From Atherinomorus stipes (taxonomy: Eukaryota > Chordata > Actinopteri > Atheriniformes > Atherinidae): 64,000 nucleotides of DNA. Within the stretch, counting starts at the first letter, position 1; the number at the start of each line of letters is the position of its first letter. The notes under the pieces were generated by a model. That model was not told the DNA's origin, did not search any database, and saw nothing but the letters and a program-made list of their open reading frames with translations. Both the position numbers and the translations under genes were made by a program. Positions 11,113 to 23,825 of this stretch are shown piece by piece. The stretch covers positions 124,001-188,000 of the forward strand of contig JALJCO010003454.1 of the NCBI GenBank assembly GCA_023101725.1, in the 5' to 3' direction.

Positions 11113-13936
11113 AACACTGTTACACGGTTAGATCTGTTGTGTCATAGTGGTTTTCCAATTCAATCTTCTCATCACAGTTCAACAATCAAGGCACAATTTT
11201 TAAACTAATTCATGAAAATGAAAGAAAAGTGAAGATCAGGCCAAGGTTTAAGTTCATCCAGGGGCACTGTGGTCTGAAAACTTGCCCAGATCCTCCCTTC
11301 TTCTCCTGTGTATCTTGCAGTCCGGCAGCCATGAAGCCACTCAGCAGAGAACTCTGGGTAATCAAGTCCAGCTGGAACGAGGGGGCAAAGACAAGCTGAC
11401 ATAACTCATCTTTCTCTCCCTCACCCTGTCAACAATTCCCTTTTCTCTCTGCCCTCTCTGTCTTTCCTCCTCATCTGGCAGGTTTCTCTCGTCAAGCCCG
11501 AGCATGGCCTGCTGATAGCGCAGGAATCCCAGCCCCGGATCCTCGGTGCTTCGCTATCTCTCAAAGCACAGTCAACAAATTACTGTAAGGTGCTGAGGCT
11601 AGCCATCAAGCCAAATACATCATAGCACAGTATGCAAATATGACTGACGCAGAATCTATTTTAGAGCTGGAGAAAGAAACAGGGACTCTGCCTCGGCTTG
11701 GAGAGACCAAGCTTTCTTGCCTCAACAACCACCTCCTTCTTCTCAGTTTGCCGCCAGCTTTATCAATGTGTCTTTATATTTGTACACCTTCATATCCAAA
11801 GTGGCTCCACACTGCAGGCATGTATCTTTATTTCTCTCTGGGAGCAGTACCGGGTCAGTCTTTGGGTTGGACTGCCGAGGGGCCCAGGGTGGTTCCGCTC
11901 TGACGGTAGGAGGAAACTCCTTCAGGAAATACCAAACTGCCAGACACACACTCTCACACACACAATCCACAATCTCTCTTTCTTTTCTAGTACAAGCAGA
12001 GCTCAAGTCTGTGCACAAAGTGCTCAGATGAAAACCCAGCTCTCCCCTTTTTCTGTCTCAGTCTCACCGAGACGAAAAAGAGGCGACTGAAACTTGTAGC
12101 TGTTTCGTGAAGTCTAATATCCTCAGGTATGTCAGTTTGCATGCTGAACCTGTGGCGTTACACAACACAGAGTTTGGCCGACAGCCAGGCTTTTTATGGC
12201 ATCAATTACAGCCAACTTTAACGAGTCAGCTCAATTAAACAATAAATCACTGTAGAGTCAAGTTTCTGCCCCTAAGAGCCCAACCTCTCCACTCACACTA
12301 GTAAAAGTTGATTGAGTTGTTTCCTACTAAAAGACCAAAAAAGCTACAGACATTAGCATGCTGACAATTAGACACCTTCATACGAGAGTTTATAAATGTA
12401 GACAGAAGCTTCTGAGCTGCTGTCACTTTAAATCTAATAAACCTTTTTGCCAGGAATCAAGAAAGGAATGCAACATTTTGCTCAAGCTAGTATAAAGGCA
12501 CAATGTTAACAGAGATATTCATTTCAAGACATTTTTTACTGCAGGTTAAACTGTGACAAAAGCAAGTAAAACCTCCCCAACTTCACCTTCAGATTTCAGG
12601 AGGATTCAGATTTCTTTTGCAGAGATGGGGAAGACAGAAAGATAAGAGATGACTTATAAAAATGAATCATTCTCCCCTCCTGACACTATTCAAATTCTAT
12701 AGGTTAGTGATGACGCATCAGTTCCCAACTATTTTGCATGCTTTTAACCTCTGATATCAGTGACGCTCGGCTCCGCTTCAGAGCCAGTGTTCTCTGTAGA
12801 TAAGTTGCCCCTCATTTTCATATTCTTGAAATCTTATTGGGCTAAACTAATAAAGGTCGAGATAAAAAAATAAACTCTCGGCAGGGAAGAACAATGCATC
12901 TGAGGCCTTGCAACAAGAGATGACTTAAAGAACAATGTCACAACCGTTTCCATCATCTTATCTTTCACTTCTTACGCATTCACTGACTAAATCAGGATAT
13001 TTGCAGATATGAAAAGTGTTAAAAGAATAAATGGCAACAAGCATCATGAGCTGGGTGAGCTTAGTCCTGTAGAGGTCAAATAAATAATGTAAATGTACTA
13101 CCATCGATACTTATAAGTGTATTTCTAGCTGAAAGCAAAGCCAGTAGGTCCCAATGTACACAACATATCCTCTTATTTCATTACTGGTTTTCAGGAAATC
13201 ATAAACTCTTGAATACCCTTAAAAATACCCACCATTTTTTTGGCATCCCAGAGCCAGATGTTAGATGTTATATAGTGCATAGTATCATACAGTATATAAC
13301 CTTTTAAATGTCACATCTAATAAGGGAAGCGGTTCTACTTTATTTTCAGCAAAAGCCACAAACACAAATCTGAAAAATGAGCTGCAGGGTCGTATGAACA
13401 TCCAAACATCTGCTGAAAAGTTGATGGCTTAACATAGCATAAATATTCGCTAAACAAAGTCATTTGCTTTAATTAGATGGTTAAATAAATAAATAAAGAT
13501 TATGGAAAAATGCTTAATACTCTGTACATTTTGGGAAAATAAATTAGGCTTGCCATAGAACCCCTTTTACACCATCTATTTAAGGTGGAACTGTTGTATC
13601 TTTGTTGCGCATTACTGGTCCGTAAAACGTGGAGTGTAGATGTTGTCACAGAGATGAATTAATGTGTGTAACAAGGTTTTTAGACAACACCTACTTGCGA
13701 AGGCTAAAACTGCTTCATGCAGCTGAGTGTTTAAAATGTAAATATCATCATCAGAGAATATGTGTGCGACCTTATGCAGATAAGCTTTTATCTGGATACA
13801 TGTGGCAATACAGTAAAGTGAACTTGTCTTCAGCCTTGACTTGATGTGTGCATGTACGGTACAGTTCTGTGCAGATGCTGGTCTACAGGAACATGTTACA
13901 GTTATAGCAGCTACAGGAGCTGATTCATTTCATGGC
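11113..13936. other. No recognised feature
   Basis: Non-coding DNA. Several overlapping open frames at 11640-12090 on both strands (up to 130 codons) lack recognisable domains and look like chance frames in GC-richer DNA. Confidence 0.5.
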
Positions 13937-14466
13937 CACAGTTGCCAACGCTTCAGGGAGACAATACGCTATTGACTGACCCAAAAGTCGCCAGAATTTG
14001 CTAAATGACATCACCGCACCAAACGATCACTTTCACGCATGCGTAGCACCATGTAATGACATCCCGTACATTGTTTGACATGCTACAATATTAATTTACA
14101 AGGGTACTGAAGGGGTAACATACACATTTGAGTCATGGTGCAAAGAAGCCCCGTTGTGCCACAAGGCAGCGTTGGAAATAATCTGGATGAGGAGGTGTGG
14201 TCATCTCACAGCAGCTCAGAAGGGCTGCTGTCTGCAAAGGGACAGCGGGAGCAATGAGTGAGTGCTAGGAAACGGGGGGGGGGGGGGGGGGGGGGGGGGA
14301 CAGCAGGCAGCTCCCGATGAATGGGTGGAGCGATATCCGTCTTCATGAACACCAGAAAAAGTCGCTAGATCTGTCGCTAGGCGCTTTTTAGAAAAGAAGT
14401 CGCTAGAGGGGTCTGAAAAGTCGCTAAATATAGCGACAAAGTTGCTGCAGTAAGTAGGCAACAATG
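13937..14466. mobile_element. hAT-type MITE with perfect 8-bp target duplication
   Basis: TTCATGGC flanks the element exactly on both sides (13929-13936 and 14467-14474). Ends are inverted: CACAGTTGCCAAC on the left and the complement of CATTGTTGCCTAC on the right. The CA start and 8-bp duplication fit the hAT superfamily. The right third contains repeated TCGCTA units (14361-14440) and the element includes a run of 26 G at 14274-14299. No transposase is encoded. Confidence 0.85.
14274..14299. repeat. Poly-G run (26 G)
   Basis: Uninterrupted G run inside the hAT-type MITE; its length is likely to be unreliable in sequencing. Confidence 0.9.
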
Positions 14467-14474
14467 TTCATGGC

Positions 14475-16985
14475 AGGGTCAATCACTTTACTATACATGT
14501 GCACTATAAATGTATAATCATTGTACTTTTGTATTGAGGACTGTAATTTTTGAGAGTTTTGTTGTTGTCAAGCATGGCGTATTGTGTCAACATTTTTTGT
14601 TAAATACATTAAATGTTTCACTGACGTTGTCTCTGACTCAAGGGTTTTGGACCTGATAAGTTTTTCTAAACTTCTTCCAAAATTCCTTTCGAACTACATG
14701 TTTTTACTATTTTGTGTGCCAAATGTGTTTGTTTTAGTTTCAGTTTGAAATAAATACATAAAAAAATGCCTGCATGCATGCAGAGTAAAACTGGCACAGC
14801 TGAGCACTTTAAGAACTGAACTGAGGTTAGAACAGCAAAACAATGTTAAGCCACCTTTTTTTCTGAGTAGAATTACATGTAGGAACAACGGTGATGATCA
14901 CTTTTTAAAAAAAACCAAAAACGTCTGTGCCAATGTAGGCTCACCAAACTGAAGTGGCTTCAATGCACTGGTAAATAGAAGTTTGTGGACTAAATTTTAA
15001 TCCCTCATCAAGTTCTGACAGTTTATATCAATGATGATGACCATAAATGGCAGTCAGTCAGTCTGTCAGTGTGTTTACACCCAGACGCCTTTTCTTGTCC
15101 CAGTATATGAAGACGAAATCAATTTTAAACAGAAGCATATCTGTTATCCTCCCCTAGCTTGTTAGCACTGGGATCAATATGGTTGACCAGTTACCTCAGT
15201 TACCTCAATTAGACAGTTTTACTGCTCTGTACAACTCGTGGGAACTGTGTTCTTTGTGTCTTTTAAAAATGCGATTCATACCATCTTCTGTGGTTCCTCT
15301 GATGTTTGTAGCTGCTTCATTTGTGGATCAGTTTTCTCAGAGCTCGGCGTTATCTGGGCTAGTAATCCATCTCAGAAAAATTTTATTTAGTATGCTGACA
15401 TATGTTTCATGCCTGAATTTAAATGGGTTAAGACAATTATTTCACTGTTTTTGTTTATTTTCTTTTTAACATCATGTAAATTTGCTGAATACACACAAAA
15501 AATCTGATTAATGAAAATTTCTAAAGCTTCAGAGTTTGGGATTTTTTACTCCTGAGTGGAAGTTTTTGTTTTTTGCTGGTTTGGTTTTGCTCGAGGTCAA
15601 AAAGGCTATTTTTTTGTTTTGTGAAATATTTGAAAATTTTTCTGGTTACACAATATTTGGCAAATGGAAGGGGGATAAGTTTTACAGTCCAGTTCTTCAA
15701 AATATACTCTATAGCTGTAAGAGTGTGTGTTTTTGTGTTTTCACGCTTTCGCTCTGCAGCTGACCACAGGAAGTTCTAATCAGCAGTACGGCGTGGCTGC
15801 TACCTTCCCTTTCCCCTGGTGACCTCCTCCCCATCTCCCGCCTCCACAATAGAGATACCAGGATCACATTACAGACTCCGAGGGTTAAGGGTCAATCCCA
15901 TTTTTCAGCTCTCTCTGTCCCTTTTTCCCCTCACAGATTCTTTCTCAGGGGTTACAGGCTCCTGTCACCTAAATTCACATTAGTTCACGCGTGGCAAGGG
16001 AGTGGTATCCATCGGAAACCCTCCATCTCCTCTCCCACACACTCTTCCCCCTTTCCCTCGCCCACACACCCGTTTTAGTGTCCCCTTGATAGACAGGTCT
16101 GTGATCTCAGGGACCACTCACACAAAGAAGTGGACATGGTTAAAAACATGTTTAAAACACTGCTGGCCTCTTTGTGTCATTGTGCTGGTGTGTCTCTGTT
16201 ACTCCCCCAGTTAAAGTCTGTATTTTAGTGCAGCAGAGGATCCGGTTACTGGGAGGTATCACAGAGCCAGAAATGACCTCCTGCAGGGGAAACCAACTAC
16301 TTGGCAATAATACTGAAAAGCAGAAGTTATTTCAGAAACGACAGGGTTTAAAAACAAAAGTTGTGTTTATTTAGTCTTCTTTTCCTGCAGAAGCTGAACT
16401 TATAACCTGATTTTATCTTGAATTTCTCAGAAAATCAATGCGAAGCCTTGGGATGGTTTTTGTTTATGATCAGGTGGAAAGGCCGGGATACTGGCGGGCT
16501 TCTGTGCTGGGCTTGAGAAATAGGTTAGGGCCAGTTTGCAACTGTCATGAAATATGTTTTCATCTCAAAACATCTCATTTGAACAAATAAGAACCCAAAA
16601 CAAACAAATCTTATTTTGCATCTCCAAGGAATGGACAGAGATTTTTGCCTCTGGACCTGCTGCATATTTATTTATTTGAATTTCTCTTCCAGAGAACAAA
16701 ATTCAGGGAGGAGAATAATTGAATGATTTATGCAGACTGATATACTAGATTTTTTTGCTACATAATTCACTGTTGATTCTGGCACTATTTGCTGCCAAAT
16801 ATTTCAAAAGCCAGAAGAAGTCATTATCAGATCCTAATTTATTGGCATGTTATGCTATCTTTAAAAAACTGAACAAATATAAAGACAACTCAGAATCTCT
16901 CTGACAGCAACGAACCTGAAATTCCCCCCAAAAGCCTCTGCAGCTTCACAGCTATCAGTCTCCTGCTCTTAGTTTTAATGGAAGC
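14475..16985. other. No recognised feature
   Basis: AT-rich non-coding DNA to about 15750, then a CT-rich stretch around 15800-16080. Open frames at 15179-15779 are rich in Phe and Leu codons from T runs and are not credible genes. Confidence 0.5.
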
Positions 16986-16993
16986 ATTATGAT

Positions 16994-17415
16994 TAAGGAT
17001 AGACCGATACATCAGCCGGCTGATATTTAAGGCTGATATTTGCGGTTTTTGCTGGTACTGGCATCAGCCGATATGTCGGGTGTGTTGGCCGATTACCCCC
17101 CCCCAGCATAATTTACAGATGGACTTCTATACAGGTGGCAGTTTTTAAAAAAATATATACATTACATGTTTATTGTTTTTATTTAATATTTGTTTACAAG
17201 TGCACTGTTTCTCTTTTATAGATTTATTTAAGTTTTTTTTTTTTTTTCATCTTAAAAAAGTTTTCAAAATTTGTTTTCATTGTGTCCATGATACTAATTT
17301 TGGCGTCAAATGCTGCATCCGTCTCAAATATTGTCAGGTTGTATCCGCCATCAGTTGAGGCTGATGAGAAAATATCGGTATCGGCCGTAAAAAAATCTGT
17401 ATCAGTCGATCCTTA
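16994..17415. mobile_element. hAT-type MITE, 422 bp
   Basis: Ends TAAGGATAGACCGATAC and GTATCAGTCGATCCTTA are inverted repeats. Flanks ATTATGAT (16986-16993) and ATTATAAT (17416-17423) agree at seven of eight bases, as expected for an 8-bp hAT target duplication. Sub-terminal CAGCCGATA and TATCGGTATCGGCC blocks are typical of fish elements of this kind. It has no coding capacity. Confidence 0.85.
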
Positions 17416-17474
17416 ATTATAATTACTACAAGTGAGATGCCATTATTCCCATTTTCACCTGTGCTGTGAAACAT

Positions 17475-17640
17475 ATTCCAGCTGCTGTCAGGTGAGAGGC
17501 GGGGTACACCCTGGTTGCCTGTCCATCTCATGGGCAACCCAACCAACCTAATATGCATTGTTTGGGGCTTAAGGAGGAAGCCAAAGCACCTCAGATATGC
17601 ACGGGGAGATGATATGGACTCCACATAGAAAGGCTCCATT
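17475..17640 (-). repeat. Widespread fish retroelement segment
   Basis: The segment holds the familiar series CAGGTGAGAGGCGGGGTACACCCTGG, CATGGGCAACC, AACCTAATATGCAT, GGAGGAAGCC and CACGGGGAGA...ACTCCACA. In the minus orientation this is a standard LINE/SINE-associated repeat. Its GAGAGGCGGGGTACA part is related to 24490-24520. Confidence 0.75.
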
Positions 17641-17654
17641 CAACATACAATTTC

Positions 17655-17725
17655 AGTGAAATATCTGGACACACTTTCCCATTAAAGTCAATGGGAAAGT
17701 GTGCCCAAACTTTTGTCTGATCATA
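17655..17725. mobile_element. Short palindromic foldback element
   Basis: ACACTTTCCCATT and its complement AATGGGAAAGTGT pair around a short AAAGTC-like centre, with weaker pairing outward to CTGGAC and CCCAAAC. The layout matches the Tc1-end-like hairpin at 5073-5149 but the sequence differs. Confidence 0.65.
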
Positions 17726-19841
17726 TTAGAGGAAACTTGACCTTGCTGGCGAATCAGTAAACGAGAAGACCCAAAGTGAAGGTAAACAAACCAGATGAAG
17801 AGCGGACACAATGCAAACTCTCACACATCGTTTGGCATCGTATTGCTAGCAGTCCTCATTCTTTGCTAACAGCAGCAGCAGCAACTTTTATATGTTTTCG
17901 TCTTGAGAAATGGTCCGCCATTTCCAGTTTTTGGGGCCACAGTATAGATCAGCGCACCTGCTGTTGTGGCCACATTATACTGTATTTTCCGCATGCGCAG
18001 AAGGTACACCCAGGTCTGGAGTCGGCTCGATGTGTTCTTCGGCACTTTTCTCACTGTGTTGGTGAGACTGAAGCCGATTGATCAGCCCGACCCCATTTTG
18101 TGGCAACGACAGCGACGGTTGGCAGTCTGTCCGGTGGGTCTCTGCCCTTAAATTCACCATCATAATATCATTTGGCATAAATGCATGCAGCTATTTCAGT
18201 GCTAATTCATGCAGAGAGCTGGACAAATCTTCTAACTCATGCTGATGAGCAGAGATGTTAAACTAAATGGAGAAATGCTTCTTAAAGAGTTGGGTCTTTA
18301 GCTTGCTCTAGAAAATGGGCCCAGACCCTGCAGATCGAACAATAGAGGAAAAGAGTCTTACTATGACAAGTAAATCTGGTCCTAAATGTTTAACTATATG
18401 GCAAGGAGATGGTGTGCCCTGTTAGACCTCAAATGAGATGAAATGGCGAGTAATGCCATTAAAAGAGGAAGGCTATAATATTTGTCAATTTTCCTTGCTT
18501 AATGATATAAATATTTGATGAATAATGCAGAGGTTTTAACAGCTTAAAGGTACCTGCAGCCTGGATTTACTGCAGTAAATCTGAAATTTCTTCTGAAAGC
18601 AAACAACAAGAAACTAAATACAACCTCGGGATGTGGTTCTGAAACATGTCATCAAATTCCTGCAGTGGAAAAGACTAAATGGTGGTTGACTGATGGTTTG
18701 AACACTTTTACAACTTGGGTGGACATGCACACCAGAAAATTACAGCAGATCCTAACAGCAGAAAAAAAAAGAAATGTCTGTAATCATAAAGGCCAAAAGT
18801 AATTAAAGTTAAGAAACACCTTCAACCAGATTTCTGATTAAAAAAATAGATCTCAGTGCTACAATTTCTTTGAATTTGAAGTAAAAAAAAAAAAAAAAAA
18901 AAATCAAGTGATGCTATTATTAATGATATTATACTTGCTAAATGAATCGATGAAGACTCTGAGTGTTCACACAGAAAAAAACGATGGCATCATCACAAGA
19001 AAACAGAAATGCGAAGCAGCAAATAATAACTACATGATGCCAGTCATAACTACAGCCAGACAAGTTGTTAGATATGACTCATTTACCACAGAAAACCACA
19101 GCTAAACTTGACCTGTGGTGAATTAAGCAGGAACGCATTATCACTGACACAAATCTGCTTTTGATCGTGTTGTCATTCCTCAAGTACATAAGCCATTTTA
19201 ATTACAGTTTGTCAGTCAATCAAACATGGGAGCAGGAGCTTAATGTCACTAAAGCTGACACTCCAATAAAATCCCTGCATGTTTAGATAAACAGACTGCA
19301 AAAGTGAGTCCTTTAACAACATTTTACAATACACCAGTCCTGGTCTGTTTAAGTATAAACGGTGTTGTAAGTTTTAATCTCTGTCAAGAAAGAGCTTCTG
19401 AATGGAAATGAGCAGGAATGGCTTCATGAAGCCGGAGACAACAGGAAGTTACGACCCATCATCAGATAAGGATGTAAATATGAGCTTGGCGATGACGAAC
19501 ATACAGGCCATCAGTAGATCTGTTCAGCATCGTGAGGCAGAGCCTATTCCATGTGCTGGAGTGGGAGGGGCGGGGTATGCCCGGACAGGCCGAAAACCCC
19601 TCACTGTCACAGCAGGTATCGTCGACTAACACATTATATGTCAGGAGAGATCTGCTGCAGTGATTTTAACTGATGGATCTTTTTCAGGAAAATAAAACAC
19701 TCAGATTTCTGCTGTATTCTTGTTTATAGGACATTCTAGCAAATTTAGGAATTTCTCAGTTAAACATCATTCTAATCTTCAGGCTTTCTTAAGTTGATTT
19801 GGTTCTTTAAAAAACCTGATTTATCACCCATGTCCATATTT
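17726..19841. other. No recognised feature
   Basis: Non-coding DNA with a 20-odd base A run at 18881-18902. A GC-richer patch at 17740-18170 with open frames on both strands could be a degraded repeat, but I cannot define its ends. Confidence 0.45.
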
Positions 19842-19845
19842 TTAA

Positions 19846-20385
19846 AGGGACATTGTGTAGCAATTGTATATCGCAGCAACTCCCTCGTACTTTTCATGTT
19901 GCGTTTGCGTGAAACCGAGCAGACTGATGACGGCCGCTGCATGTAAAGGCATCAACAGCCTCGATGTGAAGACGTGGTCTGTCAGTTACAGTGACTTCAG
20001 TCCACATCATATATGTTGTCATGGTAATGTCGTACTGTTTTCCGACGGCCGACTGCACGTGAACCCAGCATCAGTGCAACGCTGGTTCCTCCTCACTTTC
20101 AAAAGCATGACCGTGAACTGAGCTGACAACTCCGGTGTCTCCGGTGAGTTTCTGTGGTTTCCTACTGTCACGCTTCTACTGAACGTAAAAACATGCTGAC
20201 ACGACATGGTAGCCCCCCACCGAGCCGACCCGTTCAATGCATGAATGATACGAACAGCAAATTCAGAGCTTACAGGAGCACTTCAGTTTGTTGATGGGAG
20301 TGATTACTGATTAATGGAAAATTAATTTTGAGCAAAATAATTAATTTTTTGGAATAGATAACAGGAGAACTTACACAATATCCCT
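19846..20385 (+). mobile_element. TTAA-flanked MITE, family B copy 1 (540 bp)
   Basis: TTAA lies at 19842-19845 and 20386-20389. Ends AGGGACATTGTGTA and TACACAATATCCCT are inverted repeats. The interior aligns along its length with 32396-32869 in the same orientation; landmarks are GCTGCATGTAAAGGCAT, AGTTACAGTGACTTCAGTCC, TTTCTGTGGTTTCCTACTG and GCACTTC-GTTTGTTGATG. This copy has about 60 additional bases near 20040-20100. The 85-codon open frame at 19864-20121 is part of the repeat. Confidence 0.9.
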
Positions 20386-20389
20386 TTAA

Positions 20390-23135
20390 TATCATAACCA
20401 CAGTTTGCCACCCATTGTGCCCATAACATTCAACCAGCACCTTTATATTGCAGCTCGTTAAAGAAAATGACCTTTTTGATGCTTACAGGAAAACAATTGT
20501 TGCTCTATTCTCTGATACTCAAAAGTATTTGGGGTTACAAGGCTGAACTTTGTTCAAAGTAAAAGCTGAAATTATATGCTAACATGAAAAGCCAGTTAGA
20601 AGTTTATTACAGCCAGAACACTAGTCACAATATTCATTTAAATGGAAAATGTCAGATATTTATAAATCACCCAAAACACTGCAAAAGTGTCAAAACTAAG
20701 GTCAAGAATGACTGAAATACATATCCTTGTCTCAGTACACTGCATTTATAATAATGATTATTGATCAGCAGTAGTTATATAACAAAAACATTTTAATTTC
20801 ACATAAAAAAAATTGACAAATGCTATTAAATATCTATTTGTGTTTTAATACTACAAAAAAACAACTGTAATGAAGCTGACATAACAACTCTAGTCAATTA
20901 TGTCAATTAGAAGATAAAAACAGAGCAAGTTTAGATTCACTGGGAAACAGCTTTTGAAAAAAATATTTCATACCTCACAGATGAGAAAAGTTTATATTTT
21001 CATGAATAATTATGGGAGAAAATGTTTAATGTGTCTTTGGTCTGATGGAAGAGGGGTCGTGCTTCTAACTGAGGATATAAAACTCTTGAAATCATCACCA
21101 ATCCCAAAGCAATCATCCGTCTCCACCAGTGTTTTTCTTTTCTTACATTCGTCCATATTTTGTCTAAACCTGCCTATCACAAGAGATACAGAGAGACATT
21201 TTACTCAAATATGATCAAAAACTCTCGAGCATATGAGAACATCAAAACAAAAGTCCTGGTAAACCTTTGCAGGTTACTTTTTCCAGACGCAGTCTTCAGC
21301 TTTTGTATTTAGACGTTTTCAACTGTAAACACACAACTGGACCGAGCTTATCAGTTTTGATCAAGATTCAGAAAAGGTCGCACGGCCGTTTTAAAAAGGT
21401 TTCTGAGACCAGACTCATTAAAATTCACATCTAAATATCCAAGAGCTGGTCACTGACAACTTTCAGGGAGGGGTAGAAATCTGCAGCGGCTTTTACAATC
21501 TTGTCTGTCATTGTTCTCTATCATTTTCCATCCACACCAACAGAGACCTTGGCTGTCAGAGATCTTTCCAGACAGCGAATGGCTTTACTGTGAACCATCT
21601 TGGAAAAAGAACACCCCATCTCCCCACCCTGAGTTTACGGAAACCTTTTAAAATAATGCTAATATTTCATGCTTCTTTAGTATAAAAGCACTGCAAGCCT
21701 GGGCCAGACATTCAAATTCAGCACCGATAGCCTGCTTTGTGTGTCAAGTGTCATAAATTCAGGCGGCAGAGCTCGATAAAGCTTGTTCAATGGATAAATC
21801 ACGCTGCTCATAAAAGCCGTTTGCTTCTTTATGTCTGTCTGGTGTTCAAACATTCACCTCCATCCATCAATGAGCCAAACTGCTGTCAGAACACGAAGGC
21901 CTCTCCTTACCTTGCATTTCCCCTTATCACTGGCTTTCACTAAGAGGAATCCAAGGAATCCTTGAGATCTGTCTTTTTGCTAACACCCAATATGACAGGG
22001 TGAAACACAGACATATGCTTCTTTTAAAACACAGACTAATTTCTGGTACATAAATCACGCAAATTGATCACAGATGCTGGTATTAACTACCACCACTGAG
22101 AAACAAGTGTGGAGTAAAACAGAATAATTGACAATGATGTGTGAATCAGCACAGGGACGAGGTCTGCATGATCATAAAGTTCTAATCTGGCTCTCAGCCG
22201 ACAGCCACCTCCTCTTGTTTTTAGACCTGTAGTACAGTATAGGAACTCCACCCAGTGAAATGGCCCGAGCTCGCTGCCTCAGCACTTCTCCATCCAAATG
22301 GCTGCGGTTCAGTTAGAGGTCTTGCTGCCTCAGTCCTGAGATGAAGCACCTCGGAGAGCCAGCAGTCCTAACCGGCCCCCCTGGCTTTCACCGCTGGCCT
22401 CTGACTGACACCACCGCACTGCCAGAGACGTAAAGCAGGATAATAATAGCTGCTCATTCCTCCCGATCCCTGACGACTAGACAGGGCCAGATTGTCCAAA
22501 ACCATATTTAACTGAATGATAACTGACAAATGAAGGTGAATGCCTCATCACGCAGTCTCCAGTGAAACTAGATCTACGAGTCCAGTTAAACATATTTAGC
22601 GGGTCAAAATCTTGGCAGGTCACTGACTCTGACTGATGGATTTTGTGACAGCTTCGTAAGAAAGTGAAAAAAGTCCCTTAAAAGGAAAACTTCTGTTGTA
22701 ATCATTATAATGGTGTAGAGCTGCAGAAGTGGATGCCTATGGCCTCTTTTAGCTGCTTATTTAAAGGTGTAGTAGTGGATAAAAAGAAATGTAGTCAGTG
22801 CGTACGACAGAAAAATGAGGCAAGTAAATTTGAAATAAATCTTATTCCAAACACAATAACTGGTTACTGCAAAGTGAAAACACCTGTAAACATGCGCATA
22901 AGTATGAGTCTCTTTCCAGTTTCACATTAAAGATGAGTAGTAACTATAATAGTTATAACTCAGATTTAAACAGGATTTGGATAATGATTCAGTGTCAGCC
23001 AAAATCACAAACTCTACCATGATATTCAGATTTTTCATCATTTAAATATTTACATGAAAAACAATCTGTCATTTGAACACATTCTGCATTTTCAGCCTTT
23101 AAATTTTCCCATTAAAGAGAACTCAGTAACTTCAG
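20390..23135. other. No recognised feature
   Basis: AT-rich to about 21200, then more balanced sequence at 21460-22450 that looks single-copy. This is the sort of intronic stretch worth testing for non-coding conservation. No coding signal was recognised. Confidence 0.45.
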
Positions 23136-23825
23136 CTCGGGGCTCCCCGGGGGGGTCCTTTTCCCTCTGTTTTCCCCCCCCCCCCCCCCCCCCCCCACAC
23201 AAAAAAGGCTTCTCTTCCTTTCTTTTCTTTCTTATCCCTGGGGATTTCTTTAAAATTTTATAATTTTTTGGTTGTTTATTTTTGCTTTTTGGGTGGGATG
23301 GAGCCACCCCTCCTCCTCAAAAAAAAGTAAACTTCTTTATCTGAAGAAAGGAACTGTCTTTTTAGGGGGGGGAAGGAAATAAATAAGATTATTTTTTTTT
23401 TTTGTGGGGGGGGGGGAGGAAGAAAAAAAAAAAATATTTTTTTTTTTGTGGAAGGGGAAAAAAGAAATTGAAGCGGGGAAGTGGAGCTGCCGCCCCGGGC
23501 GGGGAGAGGAAGGGAAAACAACGGGTCCGGAAAAGGAAAGGGTAGGGGGTGAGGGGGAGGGGGGGGGGGGGGGGGAGTGAAGAAAAAGAAATATTAAATT
23601 GGAAAGAGAGGGGAAAAATAGGGGACAAAGCAGGGGGGGAGGGGAAGGGGGGAGAGGGGGGGAGGACGGTGAGGGGGTCAGGGTGGGGGGTGGGGGGGGG
23701 GGGGGGGAAAAAAAGTAGTCAGGGGCCGGGGGGGGGGGGGGGGCGGGGGAGGGAGGGAGAAATACAGAATTTCTTCAAAAACATTAGTTCGCAACCCGGG
23801 GAGGAAGGAAAGAAAATACAGAGGT
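23136..23825. repeat. Aberrant homopolymer block (C-run, A/T-runs, then G-runs)
   Basis: Composition changes abruptly near 23140 and returns to normal near 23825. A C run of about 20 bases begins near 23176, followed by many mixed A, T and G homopolymers, then dense G runs of 7-20 bases from 23540 to 23750. Open frames here translate to poly-Pro or poly-Gly and are meaningless. It could be a real G-rich satellite but looks more like poor consensus over a difficult repeat. Confidence 0.8.

Noticed and set aside
11640..12090. Cluster of overlapping frames on both strands (up to 130 codons)
   Set aside because: No family resemblance. Overlap in several frames suggests merely low stop-codon density.
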